A stretch of 64,000 nt of DNA from Methylotenera sp. L2L1 (GCF_000744605.1 NZ_JQMG01000001.1:248001-312000), one strand, 5' to 3'. Counted from the first letter of the stretch, positions 1 through 7,048 are shown. Notes: generated by a model from the sequence alone, not told the origin. Program-made: numbers and translations.

Positions 1-117
1 ATGACTGCACGTCGTCGCTTGAACGCAGCGCACCCAATTGAACAAGTTGGTGGCCAACTACGTGCAATGATGCCTTGGATTGCTAAAAACAAATTAGTGG
101 ATCAATCTAAGAACTAG
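1..117 (+). CDS. ilvC: Ketol-acid reductoisomerase, C-terminal end (partial)
   Basis: The frame is open from the window edge to TAG at 115-117 and gives 38 residues ending in [19 protein letters not shown]. The stretch [16 protein letters not shown] followed by LRAMMPWI and a KNKLVDQ-type ending matches, from memory, the C-terminus of class I ketol-acid reductoisomerase, the second enzyme of valine/isoleucine synthesis. The ATG at position 1 is an internal methionine, not a start. A strong intrinsic terminator follows, which fits the end of an ilv operon, and psd follows on the same strand. With only the tail visible the call rests on motif memory. Confidence 0.8.
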   Translation: MTARRRLNAAHPIEQVGGQLRAMMPWIAKNKLVDQSKN

Positions 118-164
118 GTTCGGCTTAAATAGTTTTAATTTAAAAAATTTAAACTAGCTTAAAT

Positions 165-200
165 AAAAAGGGCAAAACGTTTAACGATTTGCCCTTTTTT
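165..200 (+). terminator. Rho-independent terminator after ilvC
   Basis: A 10-bp stem (AAAGGGCAAA at 167-176 with TTTGCCCTTT at 188-197) with an 11-nt loop runs into a T-tract ending at 200. It lies 50 nt after the ilvC stop and closes that transcript, so psd needs its own promoter in 201-312. Confidence 0.85.
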
Positions 201-312
201 ATTAGCGGTTTATATGGCGAGTTGATCGCCTGATGCATTACATTAAATTTCGCGCATACTACGCATACTATGTATTGAGTTTAAAATAAAAATAACGATT
301 ATTGGAATTATC

Positions 313-1173
313 GTGCAAACCAACATCACAGTACTCACACAATACTTATTACCAAAACAAGCAATCACCGCGATTGCCGGAAAACTTGCCCATCTAAAAG
401 GAGGCAAAACCACGACCGCAGTTATTCGTTGGTTTGTTAAACGTTACAACGTCAACATGAGCGAAGCTGCCAACCATGACATCGCCTCATACAAAAGCTT
501 TAATGAGTTTTTTACTCGCCCCTTAAAGCACAATGCCAGACCACTCGCCAACGCCGATTTCATTTGCCCTGTAGATGGCGCAATTAGCCAGTTTGGTCAC
601 ATAGAGCAAGATCAGATTTTTCAGGCAAAAGGCCATCACTACACAACGGCAGCCTTAGTAGGCGGTGACATAGATACGGCTAAGCAATACGAAAACGGAC
701 TGTTTGCATGCCTGTACCTCAGCCCTAAGGACTACCATCGCATTCATATGCCATGCGACGGTCGCCTACTGAAAATGACCTACGTGCCTGGAGACCTATT
801 CTCTGTTAACCCAACGACAGCACAAGGCGTGCCCGGTCTATTTGCAAGAAATGAGCGCGTAGTATGCGAGTTTGCTTCAGAACAACATGGAAACTTTGTG
901 ATGGTACTAGTTGGTGCAACCGTTGTTGGCAGTATGGCCACAGTTTGGCACGATGCTGAGGATAGCATCATCAACCCACCTCGCCTGCCTAGCATCAAGA
1001 CATGGACTTATACAGACAAAAACATCAGCCTAAAACAAGGCGCAGAAATGGGTCGATTCTTACTTGGCTCAACTGTCGTCATGCTCTTCCAGAAAGACCG
1101 CATAAACTTCAACTCAACATGGACACCTACTCAGACTATCAAGCTCGGTGAAGTCATGGGTACCAAAGCATAA
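313..1173 (+). CDS. psd: Phosphatidylserine decarboxylase proenzyme
   Basis: Converts phosphatidylserine to phosphatidylethanolamine at the inner membrane. The 286-residue protein ends in the family's self-processing LGST motif (residues 251-254). Cleavage between Gly252 and Ser253 would yield the alpha chain with its N-terminal pyruvoyl group. Other family blocks seen are SFNEFFTRPL near residue 63 and the SPKDYHRIHMP segment near 137. It resembles the longer E. coli-type Psd rather than the short form of about 215 residues. The start is GTG at 313 after an AT-rich leader with no clear Shine-Dalgarno, so the exact start is less certain than the identity. It follows ilvC but is separated from it by a terminator. 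Confidence 0.93.
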   Translation: MQTNITVLTQYLLPKQAITAIAGKLAHLKGGKTTTAVIRWFVKRYNVNMSEAANHDIASYKSFNEFFTRPLKHNARPLANADFICPVDGAISQFGHIEQDQIFQAKGHHYTTAALVGGDIDTAKQYENGLFACLYLSPKDYHRIHMPCDGRLLKMTYVPGDLFSVNPTTAQGVPGLFARNERVVCEFASEQHGNFVMVLVGATVVGSMATVWHDAEDSIINPPRLPSIKTWTYTDKNISLKQGAEMGRFLLGSTVVMLFQKDRINFNSTWTPTQTIKLGEVMGTKA

Positions 1174-1177
1174 GCAA

Positions 1178-1210
1178 TAAAAAAGGCTGTCTTGCAACAA
1201 CAAGACAGCC
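1178..1210 (-). terminator. Intrinsic terminator for rppH
   Basis: A perfect 10-bp stem (GGCTGTCTTG at 1185-1194 with CAAGACAGCC at 1201-1210) has a 6-nt loop. The T-tract is present only when read on the minus strand (the A-run just below 1185), so it ends transcription coming from rppH. It also sits directly behind the psd stop and may act weakly in that direction. Confidence 0.75.
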
Positions 1211-1359
1211 AAACCAAAAAGACTACTGTTTTAAAAAGAGTGTTGTTTATAAAAAATATTTGTAAACCAAAAAATGACAGCAGCAAAAAAATGTGTAGTC
1301 AAACGTGCTGAATTACATTTGACTTACGTTATCTCTCAGCTTACATCTCACGACATCAA

Positions 1360-1848
1360 TTACTTGTGAGGACTTTTGTGGTACAAATTCGGCGCTAACT
1401 CGTTCAATGCGGCCTCATATACACCGCGTTTAAACTCAATCACATCCTCTAAAGGAACCCAGTAGTCATTCCAACGCCAAGCATCAAACTCTGGATGGCT
1501 AGTCGCTCTTAGTGAAACATCACTATCTCGCCCCATTAAGCGCAACAAATACCAAATTTGCTTTTGCCCGCGATAACTACCGCGCCACTCACGCTTTACC
1601 CAGCTAGTTGGCACTTCATAGCGTAGCCAATCTTTGGTGCGCCCTAAAATCTTAACATGCTCAGGTTTTAGGCCAACCTCTTCCATCAGCTCGCGATACA
1701 TCGCCTGCTCTGGGCTCTCGCCAAAGTTAATACCACCTTGTGGGAACTGCCAAGCATGCTCACGGATACGCTTACCCCAAAATACCTGATTGTTGGCATT
1801 ACATAAAATAATGCCGACATTCGGGCGAAACCCGTCACGATCTAACAT
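1360..1848 (-). CDS. rppH: RNA pyrophosphohydrolase (Nudix)
   Basis: Removes pyrophosphate from the 5' end of triphosphorylated mRNA, opening it to RNase E decay. The 162-residue protein carries a complete Nudix box from Gly38 to Leu60 (GGINFGE, then RELMEEVGL with Arg52, Glu53, Glu56 and Glu57). The N-terminus ([17 protein letters not shown]) and the WQFPQGG block are typical of RppH and distinguish it from other Nudix enzymes. The length is normal for the family. It is a single-gene unit, convergent with psd and ending at the terminator below 1210. Confidence 0.94.
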   Translation of the reverse strand: MLDRDGFRPNVGIILCNANNQVFWGKRIREHAWQFPQGGINFGESPEQAMYRELMEEVGLKPEHVKILGRTKDWLRYEVPTSWVKREWRGSYRGQKQIWYLLRLMGRDSDVSLRATSHPEFDAWRWNDYWVPLEDVIEFKRGVYEAALNELAPNLYHKSPHK

Positions 1849-1957
1849 AGCATATACTGCCTAAATAATACTGTTATAAAATATGATGCAATTTTTTCAT
1901 ATTTCCAGCATTATTGAAAGCAACCATTTGCTTGATACTGAATTAATATTAAATCTA

Positions 1958-2950
1958 ATGAAAACTAAAACCAGTAATTTCACAAAAACCGCTACTTTCA
2001 TTGCACTTACTAGCTTTAGCCTAACCATGATGTCATGTTCAGCAGACACTAACACAGAACAACATCGTGCCTACATCACCAACCAAGGCGAGCACACAGT
2101 TTCCATCATTGACACCAGCACCAATCAAGTCATTCACACAGCCAATGTCGGTAAAGCACCAGTAGGGATTGCTGTTGCATCACAATTGAACAGGGCTTAC
2201 ATTTCAAATGTTGAAAGCCAAGATATTTCAGTCATTAACACCCAAAACAACACCTTGGTTAACACCATCAAAGTAAATGGTGCACCAGTGGGTCTAGCAA
2301 TCTCACCAGATGAAAAAACACTATACGCCACAGACTGGTTTAACAACCGTGTATTAGCGATTAGTACAGACGCCACGCACACAGTACGCGAGTTAAGTAT
2401 TGGCGACGCGCCAGCAGGACTTGTCGTCAGTTCAAACAACCAAATGCTATACATCACCAACAGAGATAGCAACGACATCGCAGTCATCGATACAAAAACC
2501 TTCACCATCAAACAGCGGATACCAGTCGGAACACATCCTTTTGGCATTGCACTAAGCAAGACAGGAAAGCTACTTGCTAGCGTTAACGTGCAAGATGACA
2601 CCGTCAGCATCATCAATACAGAAACTAACGCCATAGAAAATATGAAAGTAGGCTACCATCCCTACTGCGCAGCGTTCAGTGCCGACGAAAAAACACTTTA
2701 TGTCACTAACACGCAGGACGACAGTGTCACCGTGCTAGATATTGCCAATAAAAAAACCATCGCCACCATTAATGTCGGCAGTACTCCAGAGGGCATTAGC
2801 ATAGATGATACCAACCATCGTGCCTATGTCGCTAACTGGGGTAGCAATAATGTAAGCGTGATAGATACAAACACAAACCAGCTATTAACCACCATCAAAA
2901 CCGGTGAAAAAAGCCGCGCATTTGGCCAGTTTATATCAGTTAACCCATAA
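1958..2950 (+). CDS. YVTN-family beta-propeller lipoprotein
   Basis: Seven tandem blades fill the protein. Each has a Y-[IVA]-[TS]-N-like strand, a VSVIDT-like strand and a [VI]G-x-x-P-x-G-[IL] turn about 40 residues apart, as in surface-layer/YVTN beta-propellers. The frame is open from 1883, but ATG at 1958 is preferred: it starts a signal peptide with a lipobox (LTMMSC), giving a lipidated, probably outer-membrane protein of about 330 residues. No catalytic residues are recognisable. YVTN propellers are often ligand- or cofactor-binding scaffolds, and some sit beside periplasmic dehydrogenases in methylotrophs, but nothing adjacent proves a partner here. Confidence 0.8.
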   Translation: MKTKTSNFTKTATFIALTSFSLTMMSCSADTNTEQHRAYITNQGEHTVSIIDTSTNQVIHTANVGKAPVGIAVASQLNRAYISNVESQDISVINTQNNTLVNTIKVNGAPVGLAISPDEKTLYATDWFNNRVLAISTDATHTVRELSIGDAPAGLVVSSNNQMLYITNRDSNDIAVIDTKTFTIKQRIPVGTHPFGIALSKTGKLLASVNVQDDTVSIINTETNAIENMKVGYHPYCAAFSADEKTLYVTNTQDDSVTVLDIANKKTIATINVGSTPEGISIDDTNHRAYVANWGSNNVSVIDTNTNQLLTTIKTGEKSRAFGQFISVNP

Positions 2951-2991
2951 TGCACGGTTGATATCGACAGCAATGGGATCGACTTGATTGG

Positions 2992-3151
2992 CTAACGCAC
3001 CGACGTAGCCCTTAGCAGATCTACTTTAAGCATGCTGACCCGCTCCAAGCACTCATCAAAGCTGATATCAAAGTCTAATTTATCAATTGCTTCAAACACT
3101 GGCAGCATAATTGACTTACGTGATTCACATTGACTGCTGAAGGTTTCAATA
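2992..3151 (-). pseudogene. Out-of-frame C-terminal tail of the AbiEii-type nucleotidyltransferase
   Basis: Removing one A from the seven-A run (plus-strand T-run 3152-3158) lets the transferase frame continue past its TGA at 3146-3148. It then reads about 50 further residues to TAG at 2992-2994. The tail is protein-like (ETFSSQCESRKSIML, then a charged LDFDISFDECLERV helix), and its stop lies 41 bp from the neighbouring YVTN gene. The span 2992-3682 is 691 nt, one base more than a multiple of three, as expected for a single inserted base. Either the gene is broken or slippage on the A-tract restores the long form of about 229 residues. Confidence 0.72.
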
Positions 3152-3682
3152 TTTTTTTACGAATACTTCACTGTGGTTTAATATCTCGCTGTAGTGACGG
3201 TCTATCACAACGGCAAAATCTAGCAAGTCACGTGGTGTGGCTCTATCGCCACGATACCATAACTTCTTCGCTACAATCTCGATCGGCGTTTCTAACAAGA
3301 TGTTTCTGCCAAGCACCTCATGCATCTCGAAAGGGTTCGTGGTCAAGGTAGATGAGGCAACAAAGTCAATCTCTCCCTCAGGCAAAAATAGCTTCACGTA
3401 TTCAGCAGTATCTTTGTAATCGGATGTAATATCCTCACCACGCCCACCAATACGAGGATTGATGTACCCTAGAAATTGTGGATCAGGTATAAAAATATCA
3501 ATATCTTTGCTTCTACGATGTGCATAGTAGAACATGAGAACCGTACCTCCTCCAAGACTCCAGATCGGCACGGAGAAGCCATCGGAAGCAACGGCGTCAA
3601 AAAGCATATAAGCTTTCTCAAGAAGATGATATCCAAGGACCATCTGGGAATTGTAGCTGAGTCTTATCCAATTGCACTCCAA
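3146..3682 (-). CDS. AbiEii/AbiGii-type nucleotidyltransferase (toxin-like), C-terminally frameshifted
   Basis: A nucleotidyltransferase-fold protein. It has the GGGTVLMFYYAHRRSKDIDIF signature around residues 44-64, where the Gly-rich turn and the Asp-x-Asp pair would bind nucleotide and metal. This is the core of the AbiEii (DUF1814) family, known as toxin partners in abortive-infection and type IV toxin-antitoxin loci. Its start overlaps the upstream XRE gene by 19 nt. TTG at 3682 gives 178 residues, and ATG at 3643 is an alternative. The frame stops early at a seven-A run, and the remaining C-terminus lies in the next frame (see the tail entry). Activity is therefore uncertain. Substrate (tRNA, protein or other) cannot be told from the sequence. 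Confidence 0.75.
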   Translation of the reverse strand: MECNWIRLSYNSQMVLGYHLLEKAYMLFDAVASDGFSVPIWSLGGGTVLMFYYAHRRSKDIDIFIPDPQFLGYINPRIGGRGEDITSDYKDTAEYVKLFLPEGEIDFVASSTLTTNPFEMHEVLGRNILLETPIEIVAKKLWYRGDRATPRDLLDFAVVIDRHYSEILNHSEVFVKKY

Positions 3683-4149
3683 AACTTGTTTGGTGACTTG
3701 ATCTCTGTTGCAACATGCGCAAGGTTCTTCCAGACTGACTTAGCATTAACATTCCGCTTGGCTGAAAGCTGCTTGATGGCTCCAGCAACCAAAGAAGTTG
3801 GGGTTTCGTCGATTAGATGCATCACCTGTCCTTCAAATCCTGGCTGAATTTTCCCACTCAACATAAACTTTTCCAGATCAGATGCCGACATTGAATTTTT
3901 GTAGCTTGTATTGATGTTGCTAAGTGTTATCTTAACAAAATCCATTTTTTCCCCTGTCGAGAACATGGGTGTGCCTAGAGTTTCCGCAATTTCAGAAAGT
4001 TTGATAGCACCTATGTCGCCAACTTTACCTTTCTCCAGATTCACAATTGTCACACGAGAGACATGCGAGGCCTCAGCCAAGGCCTTTTGGCTCAGACCAC
4101 ACGCCACTCTCGCTTTTTTGATAATTGTACCAATTGTTAAAATATCCAT
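3664..4149 (-). CDS. XRE-family helix-turn-helix regulator / putative antitoxin
   Basis: The N-terminal 65 residues form a classic XRE/Cro helix-turn-helix: LGxIIKKAR-like helix 1, then GLSQKALAEASHVSRVTIVN over helices 2-3, and LEKGK. The remaining 95 residues or so are unassigned and may be the partner-binding or dimer part. It is the upstream member of a two-gene unit with the nucleotidyltransferase (19-nt overlap), the usual layout of an antitoxin-regulator and its toxin. A 30-bp perfect palindrome begins 25 bp before the ATG and covers the probable promoter, so autorepression is likely. Calling it an antitoxin is an inference from context. Confidence 0.78.
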   Translation of the reverse strand: MDILTIGTIIKKARVACGLSQKALAEASHVSRVTIVNLEKGKVGDIGAIKLSEIAETLGTPMFSTGEKMDFVKITLSNINTSYKNSMSASDLEKFMLSGKIQPGFEGQVMHLIDETPTSLVAGAIKQLSAKRNVNAKSVWKNLAHVATEIKSPNKFWSAIG

Positions 4150-4156
4150 GTCTTTT

Positions 4157-4185
4157 ACTATAGCTAAGATACCAATAAAAGTAAA
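4157..4185 (-). promoter_or_regulatory. Candidate promoter of the XRE/transferase operon
   Basis: Reading on the minus strand, TTTACT (4180-4185) and TATAGT (4157-4162) are 17 nt apart. The -35 hexamer lies inside the palindrome at 4174-4203. A start point about 7 nt downstream would place transcription at or next to the ATG, giving a nearly leaderless mRNA. An alternative -10, TATACT, lies in the palindrome centre. Either way the palindrome overlaps the promoter. Confidence 0.4.
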
Positions 4186-4203
4186 GTATACTTTACTTTT
4201 ATT
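4174..4203. promoter_or_regulatory. 30-bp perfect palindrome, probable XRE operator
   Basis: Bases 4174-4203 are perfectly self-complementary. The left half is AATAAAAGTAAAGTA and the centre is GTATAC. There is no loop and no mismatch across 15 bp per arm, which suggests a DNA site for a dimeric or tetrameric regulator rather than an RNA hairpin. It sits just upstream of the XRE gene and overlaps its predicted promoter, so the XRE protein is the obvious ligand (inference). Confidence 0.7.
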
Positions 4204-4482
4204 AAATTATTAATGACATAAATAGATGACACTATACGGATTACATCAATCACACATGTGGCACACTTTTTATTTAAAACTAATCAACTCGGCTATCAAC
4301 TCATCCGTAACCTCCAAAACGAATCGTGCATAGTGTCAACCAAGCCAAGTTCACATCGTTAATACAGCACAAACCACCTTACAATTGAAGATTCGGGTTC
4401 TCATAAGTTCTGTTTCTACTTTATAATGTAGTGTTGTTTTTGAACAATCCCTCTCATTACTGAGATTTTTGGAGAAAAGTGA
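4204..4482. other. Intergenic region between the XRE operon and the MxaD-like gene
   Basis: AT-rich, about 280 bp, with no convincing reading frame. It must hold the promoter of the MxaD-like gene. A TATAAT at 4422-4427 is a possible -10 with no good -35 at normal spacing, which would suit an activator-dependent promoter. A Shine-Dalgarno-like GGAG lies shortly before the ATG at 4483. Confidence 0.4.
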
Positions 4483-5019
4483 ATGAAAAAAATTCTAGCG
4501 TTAATCGCACTTGGCTTAACTACAAGCTTGGTTTCTGTATCAGCATCAGCACACGGTCCATCACCACTAAAAGTTGACAAATCTATCACCATCAAAGCTG
4601 AGCCAGCTAAAGTATGGGCATTAGTAAAAGATTTTGGCAACATGCAAAAATGGCACCCTGCGGTGACTAACACCAAGTTAGAGAAAAAAGGCGAAGACAC
4701 ATTTAGAACACTAACACTCAAAGATGGCGGCACAATTCTTGAGAAACTACGTAGTGCAGATGATGCAGATATGAAAGTTCGCTACGAAATCGTTTCAAGC
4801 GGCTTGCCGTTAACAGACTACAACGCTTATATCGTAGTTAAAAAAGGCGCAAATGCTGGTGAATCAACCGTACAATGGGTTGGCCGCTTCTACCGTTTAT
4901 ACAAACTAAACCCACCAATCCCAGCTGGTCAAGATGACGAAACTGCATTAAATGCAATCAACGGTATTTATGACGCAGGTTTAGCTGGTTTAAAGAAGGC
5001 TGCTGAATCATCAAAGTAG
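4483..5019 (+). CDS. Periplasmic SRPBCC-fold protein, MxaD-like
   Basis: A 178-residue protein with a clear Sec signal peptide (MKKILALIALGLTTSLVS, cleavage after ASA near residue 23) and one SRPBCC/polyketide-cyclase-like domain: SITIKAEPAKVWALVKDFGNM, KWHPAV, then a hydrophobic-pocket fold ending in an amphipathic helix (INGIYDAGLAGLKKAA). Length, signal peptide and domain agree with MxaD, a periplasmic protein of about 17 kDa in methylotrophs. MxaD is reported to assist electron transfer between methanol dehydrogenase and cytochrome cL. Here the gene is solitary and not in an mxa cluster, so the exact role is an inference. It has a good Shine-Dalgarno (GGAG), ATG start and its own terminator at 5135. 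Confidence 0.72.
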   Translation: MKKILALIALGLTTSLVSVSASAHGPSPLKVDKSITIKAEPAKVWALVKDFGNMQKWHPAVTNTKLEKKGEDTFRTLTLKDGGTILEKLRSADDADMKVRYEIVSSGLPLTDYNAYIVVKKGANAGESTVQWVGRFYRLYKLNPPIPAGQDDETALNAINGIYDAGLAGLKKAAESSK

Positions 5020-5134
5020 GTGACCGCGAAGGCTCTCAAAGCAAAGCCTCTACAAATTGGTCACTCATGCAATGGCTACGTGACCTTTTTTGACAGTTTG
5101 AGCGGTAGAAAATACAAAAAATTGTCAATGGATT

Positions 5135-5165
5135 AAAAAAACGGAGCTAATAGCTCCGTTTTTTG
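5135..5165 (+). terminator. Intrinsic terminator after the MxaD-like gene
   Basis: ACGGAGCTA (5141-5149) pairs with TAGCTCCGT (5151-5159), extended by A-T pairs to about 14 bp, and is followed by a T-tract. The A-run on the other side makes it potentially bidirectional. Confidence 0.85.
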
Positions 5166-5264
5166 TTAACAAGCTATCATTAAGATATTACTAAAAAACT
5201 GCACCTAACCCATACACATTGAGACCTTTGCTTTAGTGATACTTCCCATCAACATCGCTATCAT

Positions 5265-5337
5265 CGTCATTCCCACGAAAGTGGGAATCCATTTAAGTGA
5301 TTGATTAAAATAGATTCCCACTTTCGTGGGAATGACG
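5265..5337. repeat. REP/BIME-like pair of inverted hairpins
   Basis: A 25-bp arm (5265-5289: CGTCATTCCCACGAAAGTGG and on to AATC) is repeated exactly in inverted orientation at 5313-5337, with 23 bp between. Each arm is itself a hairpin: ATTCCCAC, a GAAA loop, GTGGGAAT. This hairpin-within-inverted-repeat build is typical of REP/BIME elements. A related pair with the stem sequence changed but pairing kept lies at 15021-15092. Apart from this, the terminator at 5135 and the sigma-54 promoter at 5469, nothing is seen in 5020-5555. Confidence 0.8.
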
Positions 5338-5468
5338 GAAGATAGATGATTTGGTAGCAAATAATCACTTTGGCAGGCTCATACAAAGGTTTAAAATTTA
5401 AAGATAAGTTCAAAGCGATCGTACAGAACATTGCATTTTTTCAGTAAAAAACACTCGATTTTAAATTC

Positions 5469-5484
5469 TGGCACAACAGTTGCT
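5469..5484 (+). promoter_or_regulatory. Sigma-54 (RpoN) promoter of the pilin gene
   Basis: TGGCAC (5469-5474) and TTGCT (5480-5484) match the -24/-12 consensus, and the GG and GC dinucleotides are exactly 12 nt apart. Transcription would start near 5495, leaving a leader of about 60 nt before the pilin ATG at 5556. Major type IV pilins of proteobacteria are commonly RpoN-dependent under PilS/PilR. Confidence 0.85.
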
Positions 5485-5555
5485 TGTTAAAAACTAAGCA
5501 CTACCATTTAAGACATAGTGTGAAAACACTTAAATTTTTAATAAAGGAAATTAAA

Positions 5556-5906
5556 ATGAAACAAGTACAAAAAGGTTTTACCTTGATTGAATTGATGATT
5601 GTAGTTGCAATTATCGGTATTTTGGCTGCAGTTGCATTACCACAGTACAGAGCTTATACAGAAAGATCTGCTAACGCAGCATGTTTGGCTGAGGCAACAG
5701 GCGTAGCTCGTGGCGTAGCAGCTGCAATTGCTAACAATGCTCCAGATTTAGTTCCTGTTGTAGTGCCGTCAGCTTGTGGTGATGCGGGTGGTGTTGTAGC
5801 AAATACAGTTCCTCCAGCAGGCACTCAACTAACATTTGCAGCGGGTGCTCGTGGCACTGCAGGCGCTTTGTGTGAAGTGGATACAGGTGTTTGCGTAGAA
5901 AACTAG
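5556..5906 (+). CDS. pilA: Type IV major pilin (PilA/PilE family)
   Basis: A prepilin with a six-residue basic leader, then the G7|F8 peptidase site and the [20 protein letters not shown] helix, with Glu at mature position 5. ATG at 5556 is preferred over the upstream in-frame ATG at 5484, which lies inside the sigma-54 promoter. AAAGGA at 5544-5549 is a good ribosome site. The mature protein is only 109 residues, very rich in Ala, Val and Gly, poor in aromatics, with four cysteines (43, 74, 106, 113). The last two frame a short C-terminal loop like a pilin D-region. It stands alone, far from pilB-pilC at 19648. Prepilin peptidase is not in the window. Confidence 0.9.
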   Translation: MKQVQKGFTLIELMIVVAIIGILAAVALPQYRAYTERSANAACLAEATGVARGVAAAIANNAPDLVPVVVPSACGDAGGVVANTVPPAGTQLTFAAGARGTAGALCEVDTGVCVEN

Positions 5907-5950
5907 ACTTTAGTGACGTAACACAACGACCAAACCGTTTGTGATTAATT

Positions 5951-5983
5951 TAAAAAAGAGACTTTTTAAAGTCTCTTTTTTTA
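5951..5983 (+). terminator. Bidirectional terminator between pilin and cNMP/rhodanese genes
   Basis: An A-rich left arm reading AAAAAGAGACTT pairs with AAGTCTCTTTTT and ends in a T-tract. The A-run at the left gives a T-tract on the minus strand, so the hairpin can serve both converging genes. Confidence 0.8.
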
Positions 5984-7048
5984 TTTATGACACTTAAGTA
6001 CAACTGCATCAAATCCATTCTGCACTAAAATAAATGCAGCCGCAGAACTACGTCGCCCAGTTTGGCAATACACAATATAAGGCTTAGCACGATCTAAACC
6101 TGACATCATTTGCCTAATTTCTTTTAAAGGTAAATTAACGGCGCCTTCAATATGCTCATATTGATACTCCGAAGGCAATCGTACATCTACCCATACAGCG
6201 CCATCTGCAACCTTAGCTTCGGCAACTTCTCTGCTTACTTGCGTAAGCATCGGCTCTTTAAGTAGCGCTACAAAATCATGCTTATTAAGCCGCAACAATT
6301 GCCCATCGGTTTTCATGGTAACTGTGGCATTACGTTTATTATCAGAGACCAACGCTTCTTCTCCAAACGCATCTCCCTCTTTCAATTCTGCAACCAATAT
6401 GGACGGCGCATTTACACCATCAGCCCGGCTAACAAGTAACGAGCCATGCTCGATTAAATAATAGTAATCACCCACTGCACCCTGCTGAATAACCACTTGG
6501 CCGGCAACGGTACTGATGCGCTCCATACGCTGAAACATAGCTTCTATATTAGCAACGGGCACTTTACTAAACACGCCTGATTGCAATTTAGCCACGCTAA
6601 ACACTCCTGTGTCTCGCATCCACTCAACTGGGGTTCTATTGGGTTCTTTATCACCTGACTTGTGATGTAGATTCTTAAGGGCTTCTTCATCAGTGGATAA
6701 TTGGTCCCATGTCATCATGATGTCGAGCAAATCGTTATCTATTCGCAAAATTTCCACATCGGTAATCGCGATGCAATCAACTAGGTTTTGATCGCTATTA
6801 ATAGGATGTTTGGCCGCAGGTGCATCTCCACGTAGCAGTACCTTGCTATTTTTGGCGAATCTTAATTCAAGGTCACCTTTAATTAAATAGACTGCCTGTT
6901 TTGCATGCGTTACATTCATGCGCAAAGGGTTAACGCCCTTGCTTACCTTTTCTACAAAACACAAGTCAGCAAGCTCCTGCTTACGGCCTTCAGAAAGCTT
7001 AGCAATTGGTTCAATAGTGTTTAATATGGTGAGTGCTGCTGTTGTCAT
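5981..7048 (-). CDS. Cyclic nucleotide-binding domain protein with C-terminal rhodanese domain
   Basis: 355 residues in three parts. The first 130 or so look like a degenerate cNMP-binding barrel. A clear second cNMP-binding domain spans about 170-255 (VIQQGAVGDYYYLI, then LVAELKEGDAFGEEALV for the phosphate-binding cassette). A rhodanese domain spans about 270-355 (VWVDVRLPSEYQYEHIEGAVNLPL) with the catalytic cysteine in VYCQTGRRS. There is no DNA-binding helix-turn-helix, so it is not a CRP-type regulator. The likely role is a cytoplasmic, ligand-gated sulfurtransferase or sensor (inference). The PDE-like gene at 7395 lies next upstream on the same strand, but 346 bp separate them. Confidence 0.85.
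   Translation of the reverse strand: MTTAALTILNTIEPIAKLSEGRKQELADLCFVEKVSKGVNPLRMNVTHAKQAVYLIKGDLELRFAKNSKVLLRGDAPAAKHPINSDQNLVDCIAITDVEILRIDNDLLDIMMTWDQLSTDEEALKNLHHKSGDKEPNRTPVEWMRDTGVFSVAKLQSGVFSKVPVANIEAMFQRMERISTVAGQVVIQQGAVGDYYYLIEHGSLLVSRADGVNAPSILVAELKEGDAFGEEALVSDNKRNATVTMKTDGQLLRLNKHDFVALLKEPMLTQVSREVAEAKVADGAVWVDVRLPSEYQYEHIEGAVNLPLKEIRQMMSGLDRAKPYIVYCQTGRRSSAAAFILVQNGFDAVVLKCHK

Noticed and set aside
49-312. A regulatory RNA between ilvC and psd
   Set aside because: Only the terminator hairpin is visible, and the remaining sequence is AT-rich with no second conserved structure.
3146-3160. -1 programmed ribosomal frameshift on the A7 run of the AbiEii-type gene
   Set aside because: The -1 frame continues only about 26 codons and reads like random sequence. 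The +1 direction (one base skipped) gives the protein-like tail, so the sign does not fit classical slippery heptamers.
5484-5555. Upstream ATG at 5484 as the pilin start
   Set aside because: It falls inside the sigma-54 promoter, upstream of the transcription start, and the prepilin leader begins at 5556 behind a good ribosome site.
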